NCBI GenBank assembly: GCA_944385935.1
Contig: CALWZC010000006.1
Span: forward strand, 62,001-126,000
Origin: an uncultured Anaerofilum sp.
Lineage (GTDB): Bacteria; Bacillota; Clostridia; Oscillospirales; Ruminococcaceae
Reading direction: 5' to 3'
Length of the DNA stretch: 64,000 nucleotides
The translations under genes were made by a program, and so were the position numbers. The notes under the pieces are model-generated. The model was not told the DNA's origin and did not search any database. It saw only the letters and a list, made by a program, of their open reading frames with translations. The number at the start of each line of letters is the position of its first letter. The stretch's first letter is position 1. Below, piece after piece: positions 25,227 to 33,938 of the stretch.

Positions 25227-27299
25227 ATGAAGAATACACACCCCTATTTTCGCCCCAAAGAATGGTGGCTTTGGGTAGTGGGAACCGTAACATTTGCGAT
25301 GTATAGCATAATCTGTCTACTTTCGGGGGCAAGCCTTTGGGGAATGATAGGATTTTTTGTTGCAGTGCCTTTTTATTTGGTGGTGCCAGGAATGGCATTG
25401 CAACAATGGACTGGCCCCAAACAAAGGGGAGTTGCTCCCATGCTTTGGATGTTGTATGGATGTAGCTTTTTTGTTGCTTTGGTATGCTTTTGTGTACGGT
25501 TGCAATTGGTATGGATATTGCAATTACTTCCACCAGTGGTTTCAGCAATATTTTTATGGCTGAATCGAAATAAGATTCCCAAAGCGGCAGTGCAAATAGT
25601 TAGAAAAAAAGCCGCAGCAAGGATGGTTGCTTTATGGGGATGTTTGTGCCTATTGTTTGCCTTATTCCATAGTGCACAAAATCCACATCCTATAGTAGCG
25701 GAAAGTGTTAGTATAAATAGAGACCTTTTGTGGAACATTGGCAATGGCAATGCACTTATGCAGGCATTTCCTGCCCAAGATATTCGCTTTGTAGAAGTTC
25801 GTTTTTCCTACCATTATCTCACAGAGTTGGTAGCAGCAGGAATGTGCTTGGTAAGTGGGGCATCTAGCTACGACGTTTTTACCTTTTTTTCTGGGCCGGT
25901 ATTTTTGGCAGGAGAGCTGGTGGCCTTGTATATGCTAGGCCGATGCTTTTATCAAGATAGCCGAAAAAAAGCCGCAGCCCTCATTGCGCTGGTGTTGGGA
26001 TTTCAGTGTGCCTCCATGTGGGGCGTTTTTCAGGAAAAAAACAGCATTTTTGCAAATACACTGTTAAAACATCTAATTACAAATATCAATTCTCAAGCCA
26101 CTGCATTGATATTCCTTTGTATTTTTACAGTGTTGTTTGTTTTGCTAGCAAAAGAAAAATTTGCAGCCTCATGGCAACTATTTGGGGTCTGTTTGCTGAG
26201 TTTTGCTTTGCTCACATTGGCAAAAGGCCCTCAGGCGGCCATTGTGTTGTGTAGCTTGGCAGTGACTATGGTGATAGTGCTTGTATTCCAAAAACCACGG
26301 TATCTTGCTGCTATAACTTTTTTGGTGGCAACTGTTGCCATTTTTCTAGTGCTTTATCGGTTTTTGTTTTCCTCCGGTGCCAACAGTAGCATGACTTTTT
26401 CTATTTTTTCTATGCAACAATCTTTGCCCTATATGGTGCTGAGCCCGTGGGCAGATTGGTTGTGTGCCCATCTACCCATTTCAGGCTATGTATGGTTGAC
26501 CCTTATTGGAGTAATCAATGTGTTTTGTATGTTGCCCTTTCAGTTTGTGCTATGGCTGCGAGGATTGCCCACTACAATAAAAGGGTTGTTCCATTTGGAG
26601 CCAGGGCATATTTTGGCAAATGGCATTGTGGCAGGAGGATTTTTGGCATACCATCTTTTTTGGCACCCCAATTCTAGCCAAGCCTATTTTGCACTCTTGG
26701 GAATGCTGTTTCTTTCTGTGTTAGCAGTGGAACAATTGGACATACTGTGGTGTAAAACAGGGGTATTCCGTTGGGTGGCGGCAACCTGTGGTGTAGTTGG
26801 ACTCTGCACAACCCTTTGTATGGTGATTTCCTATGGAGCAACAGGCATACAACAGCTTACAGTTTCTGTGGGTATAACACAAGCCCAACCCCAAGAGGGA
26901 AGTGTATTTACAGAGGATGAACAGGCAATGGAATGGCTGCGTCAAAACAGCGATTTTTCTATGGTATTTGCCACCAACCGCACCAGTGGTTTTCCCAGTG
27001 AGACCGATGGAATTTCTAATGTATATTCTGCTTTTTCTGGTAGGCAAGCATATATGGAGGGGTGGACATATGCTGTATCTAACATGGGGGTTTCGCAAGA
27101 GGTGGTAGACCACAGGTTGCAAGTAAATGAAAAATTGTTTTCGCCAGATACCACAGTGAAAGAAATTGAAGAACTGTGTAGAACAGAGCAAATTCAATGG
27201 TTGGTATATGCCAAAGAGTATCCCGGTGAGGTGTCTGCTCAGTTGACACCCCAGTTTGAAAATGACCATGTGGCTATCTACTATATAGGTGAGGAATAA
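25227..27299 (+). CDS. Large polytopic membrane protein, GT-C glycosyltransferase-like
   Basis: A 690-residue protein with about twelve to fourteen hydrophobic helices up to residue ~560 and a soluble C-terminal region of ~120 residues (DEQAMEWLRQNSDFSMVFATN onward in character). The layout, an extracytoplasmic loop with FVEVRFSYHYLTELVAAG after the third or fourth helix, and a C-terminal globular part are reminiscent of GT-C membrane glycosyltransferases that use lipid-linked sugars. I cannot see a diagnostic DD or DE motif, so this is tentative. Start at 25227 follows AGGAGACGAGG; it is 10 bases downstream of the DUF523 gene. Confidence 0.6.
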   Translation: MKNTHPYFRPKEWWLWVVGTVTFAMYSIICLLSGASLWGMIGFFVAVPFYLVVPGMALQQWTGPKQRGVAPMLWMLYGCSFFVALVCFCVRLQLVWILQLLPPVVSAIFLWLNRNKIPKAAVQIVRKKAAARMVALWGCLCLLFALFHSAQNPHPIVAESVSINRDLLWNIGNGNALMQAFPAQDIRFVEVRFSYHYLTELVAAGMCLVSGASSYDVFTFFSGPVFLAGELVALYMLGRCFYQDSRKKAAALIALVLGFQCASMWGVFQEKNSIFANTLLKHLITNINSQATALIFLCIFTVLFVLLAKEKFAASWQLFGVCLLSFALLTLAKGPQAAIVLCSLAVTMVIVLVFQKPRYLAAITFLVATVAIFLVLYRFLFSSGANSSMTFSIFSMQQSLPYMVLSPWADWLCAHLPISGYVWLTLIGVINVFCMLPFQFVLWLRGLPTTIKGLFHLEPGHILANGIVAGGFLAYHLFWHPNSSQAYFALLGMLFLSVLAVEQLDILWCKTGVFRWVAATCGVVGLCTTLCMVISYGATGIQQLTVSVGITQAQPQEGSVFTEDEQAMEWLRQNSDFSMVFATNRTSGFPSETDGISNVYSAFSGRQAYMEGWTYAVSNMGVSQEVVDHRLQVNEKLFSPDTTVKEIEELCRTEQIQWLVYAKEYPGEVSAQLTPQFENDHVAIYYIGEE

Positions 27300-27338
27300 A
27301 AAGAAGGCACGTGCAAAAGCTGCATCGTGCCCTTTTGT
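27300..27338. terminator. Bidirectional intrinsic terminator
   Basis: Stem GGCACG/CGTGCC extended by TGCA/TGCA, with A and T runs on the outside, between the membrane protein gene and prfC. Confidence 0.78.
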
Positions 27339-28940
27339 TTATTCACTTCTGCCAAACTCGGATAGCTGCAAGCCCTCATTATGCTGCAATGCCCAGTTGA
27401 TAGACCAAGGAGAGGAAAACAAAATTAGCTTGTTTCCCTTCAAGTCCTCAATACGTTTGGTGTCGCTGGTCAAATCCAAAGTTTTGGGGTCAAGGTCGGT
27501 GTTTTCAATCCAACGGATATGCTCATAGGGGAGAGTTTGCATCCGAATATCTACATTATATTCGTTTTTCAGTCGGTACTCCAATACTTCAAATTGCAAA
27601 ACGCCTACAACGCCTACAATTACCTCTTCCATGCCGCCGTTCAGCTCTCGGAAAATTTGGATAGCACCTTCCTGTGCAATCTGCTCAATTCCCTTTACAA
27701 ACTGTTTACGCTTCATGGTGTCCACCTGTGTTACCCGTGCAAAATGCTCAGGGGCAAAGGTGGGAATGCCCTCAAATTGGAACTTGTCCTTTCCGTTGCA
27801 CAGAGTATCACCAATGGAGAAGATACCAGGGTCAAACAAGCCCACAATATCACCTGCATAGGCTTCCTCAACAGTGGCTCGGTCTTGTGCCATCAGTTGG
27901 GTAGATTGTGCCAGCTTAATCTTTTTGCCTCCCTGCACATGGTATACTTCCATGCCACGGGTAAACTTGCCACTGGTAATGCGCAAAAAGGCAATGCGGT
28001 CACGATGTGCCTTGTTCATGTTTGCCTGAATCTTAAATACAAAGCCAGAGAAATCTGGGCGCATGGGGTCAATCAATCCCATGTTGGAATTGCGAGGCAA
28101 GGGAGAGGTAGACAGCCGCAGAAAATCCGCTAGGAAAGGCTCTACACCGAAGTTGGTTAAAGCGGAGCCGAAGAAAACCGGAGAGAGCTTGCCAGTTTGG
28201 ATTTTTTCTAAATCAAAATCATAGCTTGCACCGTCCAAAAGCTCGATATCTTCTGCAAGCTGTTGGTGCAGAGGTGCAGTAATCAGGTCATCCAGATTGC
28301 TGTCCCCCAACTCGGCGGTAATTTCCGCTACCATTTTGGTACCGTTGGCCTTTCCGTCCTCATTTTGGAAGGCGAGAATTTTGCGGCTTTCTCGGTCAAA
28401 TACACCTTTGAACTCTTTTCCACAGCCGATGGGCCAGTTCATGGGATAGGTCTGAATGCCTAGAATATTCTCAATCTCCTCCATCAGGTCAAAGGGGTTG
28501 CGGGCCTCTCTGTCCATCTTGTTGATAAAAGTGAAAATGGGAATATTGCGCAGGGTGCAAACCTTAAATAGCTTGATGGTCTGTGCCTCAACACCTTTGG
28601 CGGCATCAATAACCATAACGGCACTATCCGCAGCCATCAAGGTACGGTAGGTGTCCTCGGAGAAATCTTGGTGTCCCGGGGTGTCCAAAATGTTGATGCA
28701 CTTTCCATTGTAATTAAATTGCAATACCGAAGAAGTAACCGAAATTCCACGTTGCTTTTCAATTTCCATCCAGTCACTAACGGCATGACGAGCATTTTGT
28801 TTACCCTTTACACTACCAGCCTGCTGAATAGCACCACCGTACAATAGCAGCTTTTCGGTAAGGGTGGTTTTGCCGGCATCCGGGTGGCTGATGATAGCAA
28901 AAGTGCGCCGGCTTTGGATTTGTTGTTCCAGTTCTGTCAT
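27339..28940 (-). CDS. prfC: Peptide chain release factor 3
   Basis: A 533-residue translational GTPase that recycles RF1 and RF2 from the ribosome after termination. G1 is SHPDAGKTT (about 19-27), the effector region RGISVTSSV, G3 DTPGHQDFSEDTYRTL, G4 NKMD. The remaining domains (FVFKIQANMNKAHRDRIAF, GVVGVLQFEVLEYRLKNEY) are RF3-specific. AGGAGG precedes the ATG. A promoter is found about 170 bases upstream. Confident by length and motif. Confidence 0.96.
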   Translation of the reverse strand: MTELEQQIQSRRTFAIISHPDAGKTTLTEKLLLYGGAIQQAGSVKGKQNARHAVSDWMEIEKQRGISVTSSVLQFNYNGKCINILDTPGHQDFSEDTYRTLMAADSAVMVIDAAKGVEAQTIKLFKVCTLRNIPIFTFINKMDREARNPFDLMEEIENILGIQTYPMNWPIGCGKEFKGVFDRESRKILAFQNEDGKANGTKMVAEITAELGDSNLDDLITAPLHQQLAEDIELLDGASYDFDLEKIQTGKLSPVFFGSALTNFGVEPFLADFLRLSTSPLPRNSNMGLIDPMRPDFSGFVFKIQANMNKAHRDRIAFLRITSGKFTRGMEVYHVQGGKKIKLAQSTQLMAQDRATVEEAYAGDIVGLFDPGIFSIGDTLCNGKDKFQFEGIPTFAPEHFARVTQVDTMKRKQFVKGIEQIAQEGAIQIFRELNGGMEEVIVGVVGVLQFEVLEYRLKNEYNVDIRMQTLPYEHIRWIENTDLDPKTLDLTSDTKRIEDLKGNKLILFSSPWSINWALQHNEGLQLSEFGRSE

Positions 28941-29108
28941 AAAAAGCCATTCCTCCTTGATAAAAAGATTTTCTCAATTTTTGCATGTGAATTTTTTACA
29001 TGTTCCTTTGTGCCTCCTTAAATAGAGATATTTTCTATCAAAATTCACAGAAAAAATCCGCTGGAAGAAAGGCGGAAACTTCTTTTGGATTTTTGTACAG
29101 ATGTTCCT

Positions 29109-29137
29109 ATTGTAGCCAATCTCAAAGGCATTTGCAA
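29109..29137 (-). promoter_or_regulatory. Sigma-A-type promoter for prfC
   Basis: On the minus strand TTGCAA and TACAAT are spaced by 17 bases. Confidence 0.6.
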
Positions 29138-29218
29138 CCAAAAATATCAAATAAATCACAGGAATGTAGAAAATTTGAAAAGCCAAACAATCCGCAGCAA
29201 ATCCCTGCATAAAAATTG

Positions 29219-29246
29219 TTGAAAGTGAAAAAAAGAGTTGTAGAAT
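29219..29246 (+). promoter_or_regulatory. Sigma-A-type promoter for the GDSL hydrolase gene
   Basis: TTGAAA and TAGAAT are spaced by 16 bases, about 45 bases before the ATG at 29293. Confidence 0.5.
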
Positions 29247-29292
29247 GAAAGAGATGAACACCCCTATAAAAGCAAAAAGGAGCGATTGTGAA

Positions 29293-29925
29293 ATGAAACA
29301 AATTTTGTGTTTTGGGGATTCCAACACCTTCGGCAGCGACCCCAGCCCAGAAGGATTCCGTCATCCCTACCATTTGCGTTGGCCAGGCATTGTACAGCAG
29401 CTTTTGGGCGAAGAATTTTATGTCATTGAGGAAGGTATGGGAGGACGGACAACGGTATTTTCCGACCCTTTGGAACCTATGCGATGCGGAATTTCCTATC
29501 TTCCAGTTGCTTTGCAAAGCCACCAGCCTTTGGATTTGGTTATCCTGTCTTTGGGTACCAACGATTGCAAAGGAATGTTTTCCGCTTCCCCACGGGTAAT
29601 TGCAGCAGGAATGGAACGGCTGGTACAAACAGTCCAATGGTTTCCCTTTAGTGGGCAAACCAAGCCTCCGAAAATATTGATTGTTTCTCCCATTCATATG
29701 GGCAAACAAATGCAGCAATGTCCTTTTGCCAGCTTAGATGAGGAAAGTGCAAGAAAGGTAGAGCAGTTGGCACCTCTATACAAACAGGTTGCAGAGCAAC
29801 ACGGATGTGCTTTTTTGGATGCTTCTATGGTGGCAAAACCGGGATGTGACCAAATACACATGGATGCAGACAGCCATGCAGCTTTGGCAAAAGAAATTGC
29901 AAATAAAATAAAAGAATTGTTTTAA
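29293..29925 (+). CDS. SGNH/GDSL family hydrolase, arylesterase-like
   Basis: A 210-residue cytoplasmic esterase-type enzyme. Block I is CFGDSNTFG with the nucleophilic Ser, block II gives GMGGRTTVFSDP, block III LGTNDCKGMF, and block V DQIHMDADSHAALA with the catalytic Asp and His. This arrangement is that of the arylesterase/acyl-CoA thioesterase-like SGNH proteins. The start at 29293 has AGGAG about ten bases upstream; a longer reading to 29245 lacks conservation. Natural substrate unknown. Confidence 0.87.
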   Translation: MKQILCFGDSNTFGSDPSPEGFRHPYHLRWPGIVQQLLGEEFYVIEEGMGGRTTVFSDPLEPMRCGISYLPVALQSHQPLDLVILSLGTNDCKGMFSASPRVIAAGMERLVQTVQWFPFSGQTKPPKILIVSPIHMGKQMQQCPFASLDEESARKVEQLAPLYKQVAEQHGCAFLDASMVAKPGCDQIHMDADSHAALAKEIANKIKELF

Positions 29926-29927
29926 TG

Positions 29928-29966
29928 CAAAAAGGCAGCCCTAATACCCATGGGCTGCCTTTTTTG
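29928..29966. terminator. Bidirectional intrinsic terminator
   Basis: Ten-base-pair stem AAGGCAGCCC/GGGCTGCCTT with flanking A and T runs, between convergent genes. Confidence 0.88.
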
Positions 29967-29969
29967 TAA

Positions 29970-31817
29970 TTAGCTATCAAACATCATTGCATATTGTAGG
30001 GTGTGTTGCAGTTGAAGCAGTTGTTTCTGTTGGTCAGATGCTGTGCTGGAGATAGTTCCATCAGGCTGTAAAATCCAGCCTGCACTGGTTCCCATAAGGG
30101 TATCCCGTGTGGAATAAAGCCACTGGAACCATGGAGAAATGGGGCCATCCATTTTACTTAAAAAGGTGGGAAGAAGAAGGTAAGGAGGAAAACTTCCCCC
30201 ATCGGAACCAGCAAAATCGCAGCCCTGATTGCTCCACATAAGATAGGGCACAGTATGGGTGTATTGCCATTGTTCTTGGGCAGAAAGACCTTCCAACTGC
30301 TTGGTAATATCCAAAAGTTCTACACCATCCTGTTGTCCGATGGCTGTTTGATGGTCGCCAAAGAACAGCACAATCACTTCTCGGTCTACGGTACGAAAAT
30401 AGTCGGTAATCTGCTTCATCATCAGGTCAGCATCTCGCAAACCAGTGATAACGCTTTTAAAGCTCTCTTGGTAATAGGTGGGCACATTGGGAATTTCTCC
30501 AGTTGCCTGATATTCTTCTGGGTACTCTCCCGGAAGGTTGGGAATATGGTTTTGCATGGTGACCATATGTAAAAATACCGGGGAACCATCAGAACAAGCC
30601 TGCTCATATTGTTGAATCAGCTCCTCTGCTGCTTGCTGGTCAGAAATATATTTACCGGCGGTTTGGGTGTGTTCCATGGAATCCATGTCTACAAAGCTAT
30701 CAAATCCCATGTTGGGATAGGCAGAATTTCTATGGTAGATGGAACCATCAAAGGGATGGATGGCAATGGTTTTGTATCCTAATTCTTTTAGATAGGAAGG
30801 ATAGGCAGGAAAATTCTCATTTTTGGAAACATATTGCACATAGGGCACTACACCTTCCGGCAAAAAAGAGGTGGAAAAGCCAGTTAGTGCCCCAAATTCC
30901 ATGTCCGCAGTTCCGCCAGAATATTTGTCACTGTAATAGACACCAGAAACGCCCTCTTTTGCCAAAGCATTATAGTTGGCGGTAAGGGATTCGCAGCCAG
31001 TTACAGTGGGATAATTGCCCAAATGGTAATAGCTTTCCATCATAACCACTACAATGTCCGGTGTAGATGTGGGGGATTGTTTTGCAGGAAGCTGCTGCAA
31101 AGCGGCAGTTTTGGTGGCAGAGGAATAGCCTTGAGGAACCTGGGGAGAAAGATGGCCCAAATAGCTCATAAATCCAGTGATAAATCCCGCAGAATCATAG
31201 AGATGTTTGGCTCTGCCCGGAATGGGAGAAAGCCCCAAAGCCTTTGGGATAGGGCCATACCACAGAACACCTGTCATCCACACAACCATTGCTACACCTG
31301 TGCCAATGGTCTGGAGAAGTTGCTGTTTTATAGAGGGCTTTTTCAGGTGAAAAGGGAACAGAGCAATAGCCATCCCTATCACAGCTATCCCAAATACAAC
31401 CATGGATACTGTGGGGAAAAGGTCCATGCCTCCAGCTACTCCAGCGGCATCCTTTGCCAGTAAAATATCAGCGGGCAGCATGGGGTCTCCTCGATAGGCT
31501 TGCTTAAAAAAACAAGCATAGCTGCCAGCAAAGATACAAAGCCCTGCAACGGTTGCCGAAATCCATACACGCCGAAAAAGAAAGCAAAGGAGCATAAGGA
31601 AAAGAAATACTACAACTGTGCCGGCAAGGGCAGAAATGCTATGTGTTACAAGCCAAGGAAAGGGAGATAGTAAGTTGTCCAACCGAACAGCTTGGGCAAA
31701 AAAAGTAAATACCAAAGCAGATATACCACACAACACACCAGCAAAAGCAATGGAAATTGTTCTTTTGTGGTGAAGATAGTGAAACAGGTAATTTTTCATA
31801 AACATTTTCTTTTGCAA
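29970..31817 (-). CDS. LTA synthase family protein (membrane sulfatase-like)
   Basis: About 615 residues. Five hydrophobic helices occupy roughly the first 220 residues, and an extracellular sulfatase/phosphatase-fold domain follows. The catalytic Thr is in YSGGTADMEFGALTG, metal ligands are Glu in VVVMMESYY and Asp-His in FFGDHQ. The family transfers glycerol phosphate from phosphatidylglycerol to build lipoteichoic acid; related enzymes modify other surface polymers. The start is uncertain: GGAGGA precedes a TTG at 31817 at normal spacing, while ATG codons at 31805 and 31799 have no good site. Ends at a shared terminator. Confidence 0.85.
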   Translation of the reverse strand: MQKKMFMKNYLFHYLHHKRTISIAFAGVLCGISALVFTFFAQAVRLDNLLSPFPWLVTHSISALAGTVVVFLFLMLLCFLFRRVWISATVAGLCIFAGSYACFFKQAYRGDPMLPADILLAKDAAGVAGGMDLFPTVSMVVFGIAVIGMAIALFPFHLKKPSIKQQLLQTIGTGVAMVVWMTGVLWYGPIPKALGLSPIPGRAKHLYDSAGFITGFMSYLGHLSPQVPQGYSSATKTAALQQLPAKQSPTSTPDIVVVMMESYYHLGNYPTVTGCESLTANYNALAKEGVSGVYYSDKYSGGTADMEFGALTGFSTSFLPEGVVPYVQYVSKNENFPAYPSYLKELGYKTIAIHPFDGSIYHRNSAYPNMGFDSFVDMDSMEHTQTAGKYISDQQAAEELIQQYEQACSDGSPVFLHMVTMQNHIPNLPGEYPEEYQATGEIPNVPTYYQESFKSVITGLRDADLMMKQITDYFRTVDREVIVLFFGDHQTAIGQQDGVELLDITKQLEGLSAQEQWQYTHTVPYLMWSNQGCDFAGSDGGSFPPYLLLPTFLSKMDGPISPWFQWLYSTRDTLMGTSAGWILQPDGTISSTASDQQKQLLQLQHTLQYAMMFDS

Positions 31818-31978
31818 TGCAAAAAATCCTCCCCCATATAAAACAAAATCTTTTCTAAAAGCAAACGAAATAAAAACAAAAATCCTTTCAAAGTGTATCA
31901 CAAAAGGGTGGAAAAATCATGAATTTTTGAATAAAACAAAAAATGCTTTCACCTAATTTTCAATAAATCTTCCAGTTT

Positions 31979-32006
31979 TTGTCACAGCAAATTTGTAAAG
32001 TAGAAC
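31979..32006 (+). promoter_or_regulatory. Possible promoter of the Gld-like ABC operon
   Basis: TTGTCA and TAGAAC are spaced by 16 bases, ending 34 bases before the ATG at 32041. Confidence 0.4.
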
Positions 32007-32040
32007 AGAATGCAGCAGACCAGAAGAAGGAGGAGCTGGA

Positions 32041-33078
32041 ATGATAGAAGCAAAGAATCTTACCAAATACTATGGCAGCCGCTGCGCAGTGAAAGAACTT
32101 TCTTTTTCGGTAGAAAAAGGGCAGATTGTAGGACTTTTAGGGCCTAACGGTGCAGGAAAATCTACCACCATGAAAATGCTAACAGGATGTATGGCACCTA
32201 GCCATGGAAGTGTTTTGGTAGAGGGGTACGACTTAGCAACCCAGCCCATAAAAGCAAGGGGACAAATTGGATATTTACCAGAGGAGCCACCTTTGTATCA
32301 GGATATGAAGGTGGGAGAATATCTAAACTTTGTAGCGGAACTGCGAAAACTGCCCAAAGCTACCCGAAAAACCGAAGTGGAAACAGCCAGCAAACAAGCG
32401 GGAGTAGGTGAGGTAATGGGTAGGCTGATTCGTAATCTTTCCAAAGGCTACCGCCAACGTGTGGGATTGGCGGCGGCTTTGGTGGGGCATCCTCCTTTTT
32501 TGATTTTGGATGAACCAACTGTTGGGTTAGACCCCCAACAAATGATAGAAATGCGACAACTTATTCAAGAATTGGGCAAGGAACACACTGTTTTGCTTTC
32601 CAGCCATATTCTTAGCGAAGTTAGCGCAGTATGTGACCATATTCTCATTGTGTCGGGGGGAGAATTGGTTGCACAAGGCACACCAGAAGAACTGCAAGAG
32701 CAAATGCAGGCATCTGGTGGGTTGGAAATTGTTGTTATTGGTCAAGAGGAAGTTGCAAAAAATGCTTTGGCAGCACTAGAATGGGCAACAATCCTTTCTA
32801 TTTCTGCTGAAAATGACCAACTCCAGATTGTGTTGGAAATGCCACAGGACACCCAAAAGAAAGCAGAACTTTCTGCAACATTGGCACAGGCAGGATGCCC
32901 TGTTATTTCTATGAAAGAGCGTGCTGCCAGCTTGGAGGAAATTTTCTTGCAGGTGACACAAAACCCACCCCAACGAATAGAGGAACAGCCAGAGCAGCAA
33001 GAAGAACAGACAAAAGAGCAACAAGAACAATCCCAGCAACAAACCCCAGAGGAGGAGCAGAATGAAAGCGATTTATAA
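32041..33078 (+). CDS. ABC transporter ATP-binding protein, GldA-like
   Basis: A 345-residue ATPase. Walker A is GPNGAGKS (34-41), the Q loop lies in IGYLPEEPPLY, the signature is NLSKGYRQRVGLA, and Walker B FLILDEPTVGLDP. The C-terminus after residue ~305 is a low-complexity tail of Gln and Glu (EEQPEQQEEQTKEQQEQ), unusual for an ABC ATPase. With the next two genes it forms a GldA/GldF/GldG-like set, first named in gliding Bacteroidetes but widespread; its transported substrate is not known. GGAGG precedes the ATG. The 3' end overlaps the permease by 17 bases. Confidence 0.88.
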   Translation: MIEAKNLTKYYGSRCAVKELSFSVEKGQIVGLLGPNGAGKSTTMKMLTGCMAPSHGSVLVEGYDLATQPIKARGQIGYLPEEPPLYQDMKVGEYLNFVAELRKLPKATRKTEVETASKQAGVGEVMGRLIRNLSKGYRQRVGLAAALVGHPPFLILDEPTVGLDPQQMIEMRQLIQELGKEHTVLLSSHILSEVSAVCDHILIVSGGELVAQGTPEELQEQMQASGGLEIVVIGQEEVAKNALAALEWATILSISAENDQLQIVLEMPQDTQKKAELSATLAQAGCPVISMKERAASLEEIFLQVTQNPPQRIEEQPEQQEEQTKEQQEQSQQQTPEEEQNESDL

Positions 33079-33922
33079 ACGAGAACTTGCCTCGCACCTG
33101 CGGGGATTGGTTGGTTGGATAGCCATTGCCATGTTGCTGTTTGTAACGGGCATTTATTTTACTGCCTATAATCTGCAAGGGCAGATTCCCTATTTTGGCT
33201 ATGTACTAGGTTCCATTAGTTTTATTCTCATTTTTCTCTGCCCTGCTTTATCCATGCGAACCTTTGCCGAGGAGCGCAAACAAAAAACCGACCAATTATT
33301 GTTGTCGGCACCCGTATCCCTTACCTCCATTGTTTTGGGGAAATATCTAGCATTGATAACTGTATTTGCCATTCCGGTGGCAATCTGCGGTTTGTATCCT
33401 CTCATCCTTATGCAGTTTGGCCATGTGCCTTTGCTGGAAACATACACCACATTGCTTGCCTTTTTTCTGTTGGGTTGTGCTTGCCTTTCGGTGGGAGTAT
33501 TCTTTTCTACTTTAACCGAAAATCAAATAATTGCTTTTGTTGCCACAGTGGTGGTGTTGTTAGTAAGCTACTTGATGAATGGGCTAAAAACCTTTGTGAC
33601 AGGTTCTCAAACGGGCATTGTGTTGTTTTCGGTTTTGGCACTGGCAGCAGGGGCATTGGCATGGTATCTCGCCCGAAATTTTGTGTTGGGGGCAGTGGTA
33701 TTTACCGTGTTGGAGTTGCTTTTAGCAGCCGCCACTTTAGTGAAAACAGGATTTATGGCAAATGCTCTAGATGCTCTGCTAGATGGTGCAGCAATGTTTA
33801 CCCGATTTGACAGCTTTTTGAATGGTACCTTAGACCTAACAGCATATCTATACCTATTTACAGTGATAGCACTGTTCCAATTTTTTGCTGTGCAGGTGTT
33901 GGAAAAACGCCGTTGGAGCTGA
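33062..33922 (+). CDS. ABC-2 type permease, GldF-like
   Basis: A 286-residue integral membrane protein with six helices. MKAIYKRELASHLRGLVGW at the N-terminus and PALSMRTFAEERKQKTDQLLLSAPV in pattern after the second helix are characteristic of the ABC-2/GldF family. GAGGAGCAG precedes the ATG, which overlaps the ATPase gene, so the pair is translationally coupled. It probably forms the channel part with the upstream ATPase. Confidence 0.87.
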   Translation: MKAIYKRELASHLRGLVGWIAIAMLLFVTGIYFTAYNLQGQIPYFGYVLGSISFILIFLCPALSMRTFAEERKQKTDQLLLSAPVSLTSIVLGKYLALITVFAIPVAICGLYPLILMQFGHVPLLETYTTLLAFFLLGCACLSVGVFFSTLTENQIIAFVATVVVLLVSYLMNGLKTFVTGSQTGIVLFSVLALAAGALAWYLARNFVLGAVVFTVLELLLAAATLVKTGFMANALDALLDGAAMFTRFDSFLNGTLDLTAYLYLFTVIALFQFFAVQVLEKRRWS

Positions 33923-33938
33923 AAAGGGGGCTAATAGA

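Larger units (their letters stand above)
28941..29292. other. Intergenic region between divergent prfC and GDSL hydrolase genes
   Basis: This 352-base stretch is AT-rich and I see no credible gene. It holds a minus-strand promoter for prfC (29109-29137), a plus-strand promoter for the hydrolase (29219-29246), and about 170 bases of prfC leader with a short GC stem near 29057-29076. No known riboswitch motif was recognised. Confidence 0.6.

Noticed and set aside
28974..29327. Minus-strand reading of 117 residues between prfC and the GDSL hydrolase gene
   Set aside because: It overlaps the hydrolase start, is low in complexity, has no ribosome site and lies over the two promoters.
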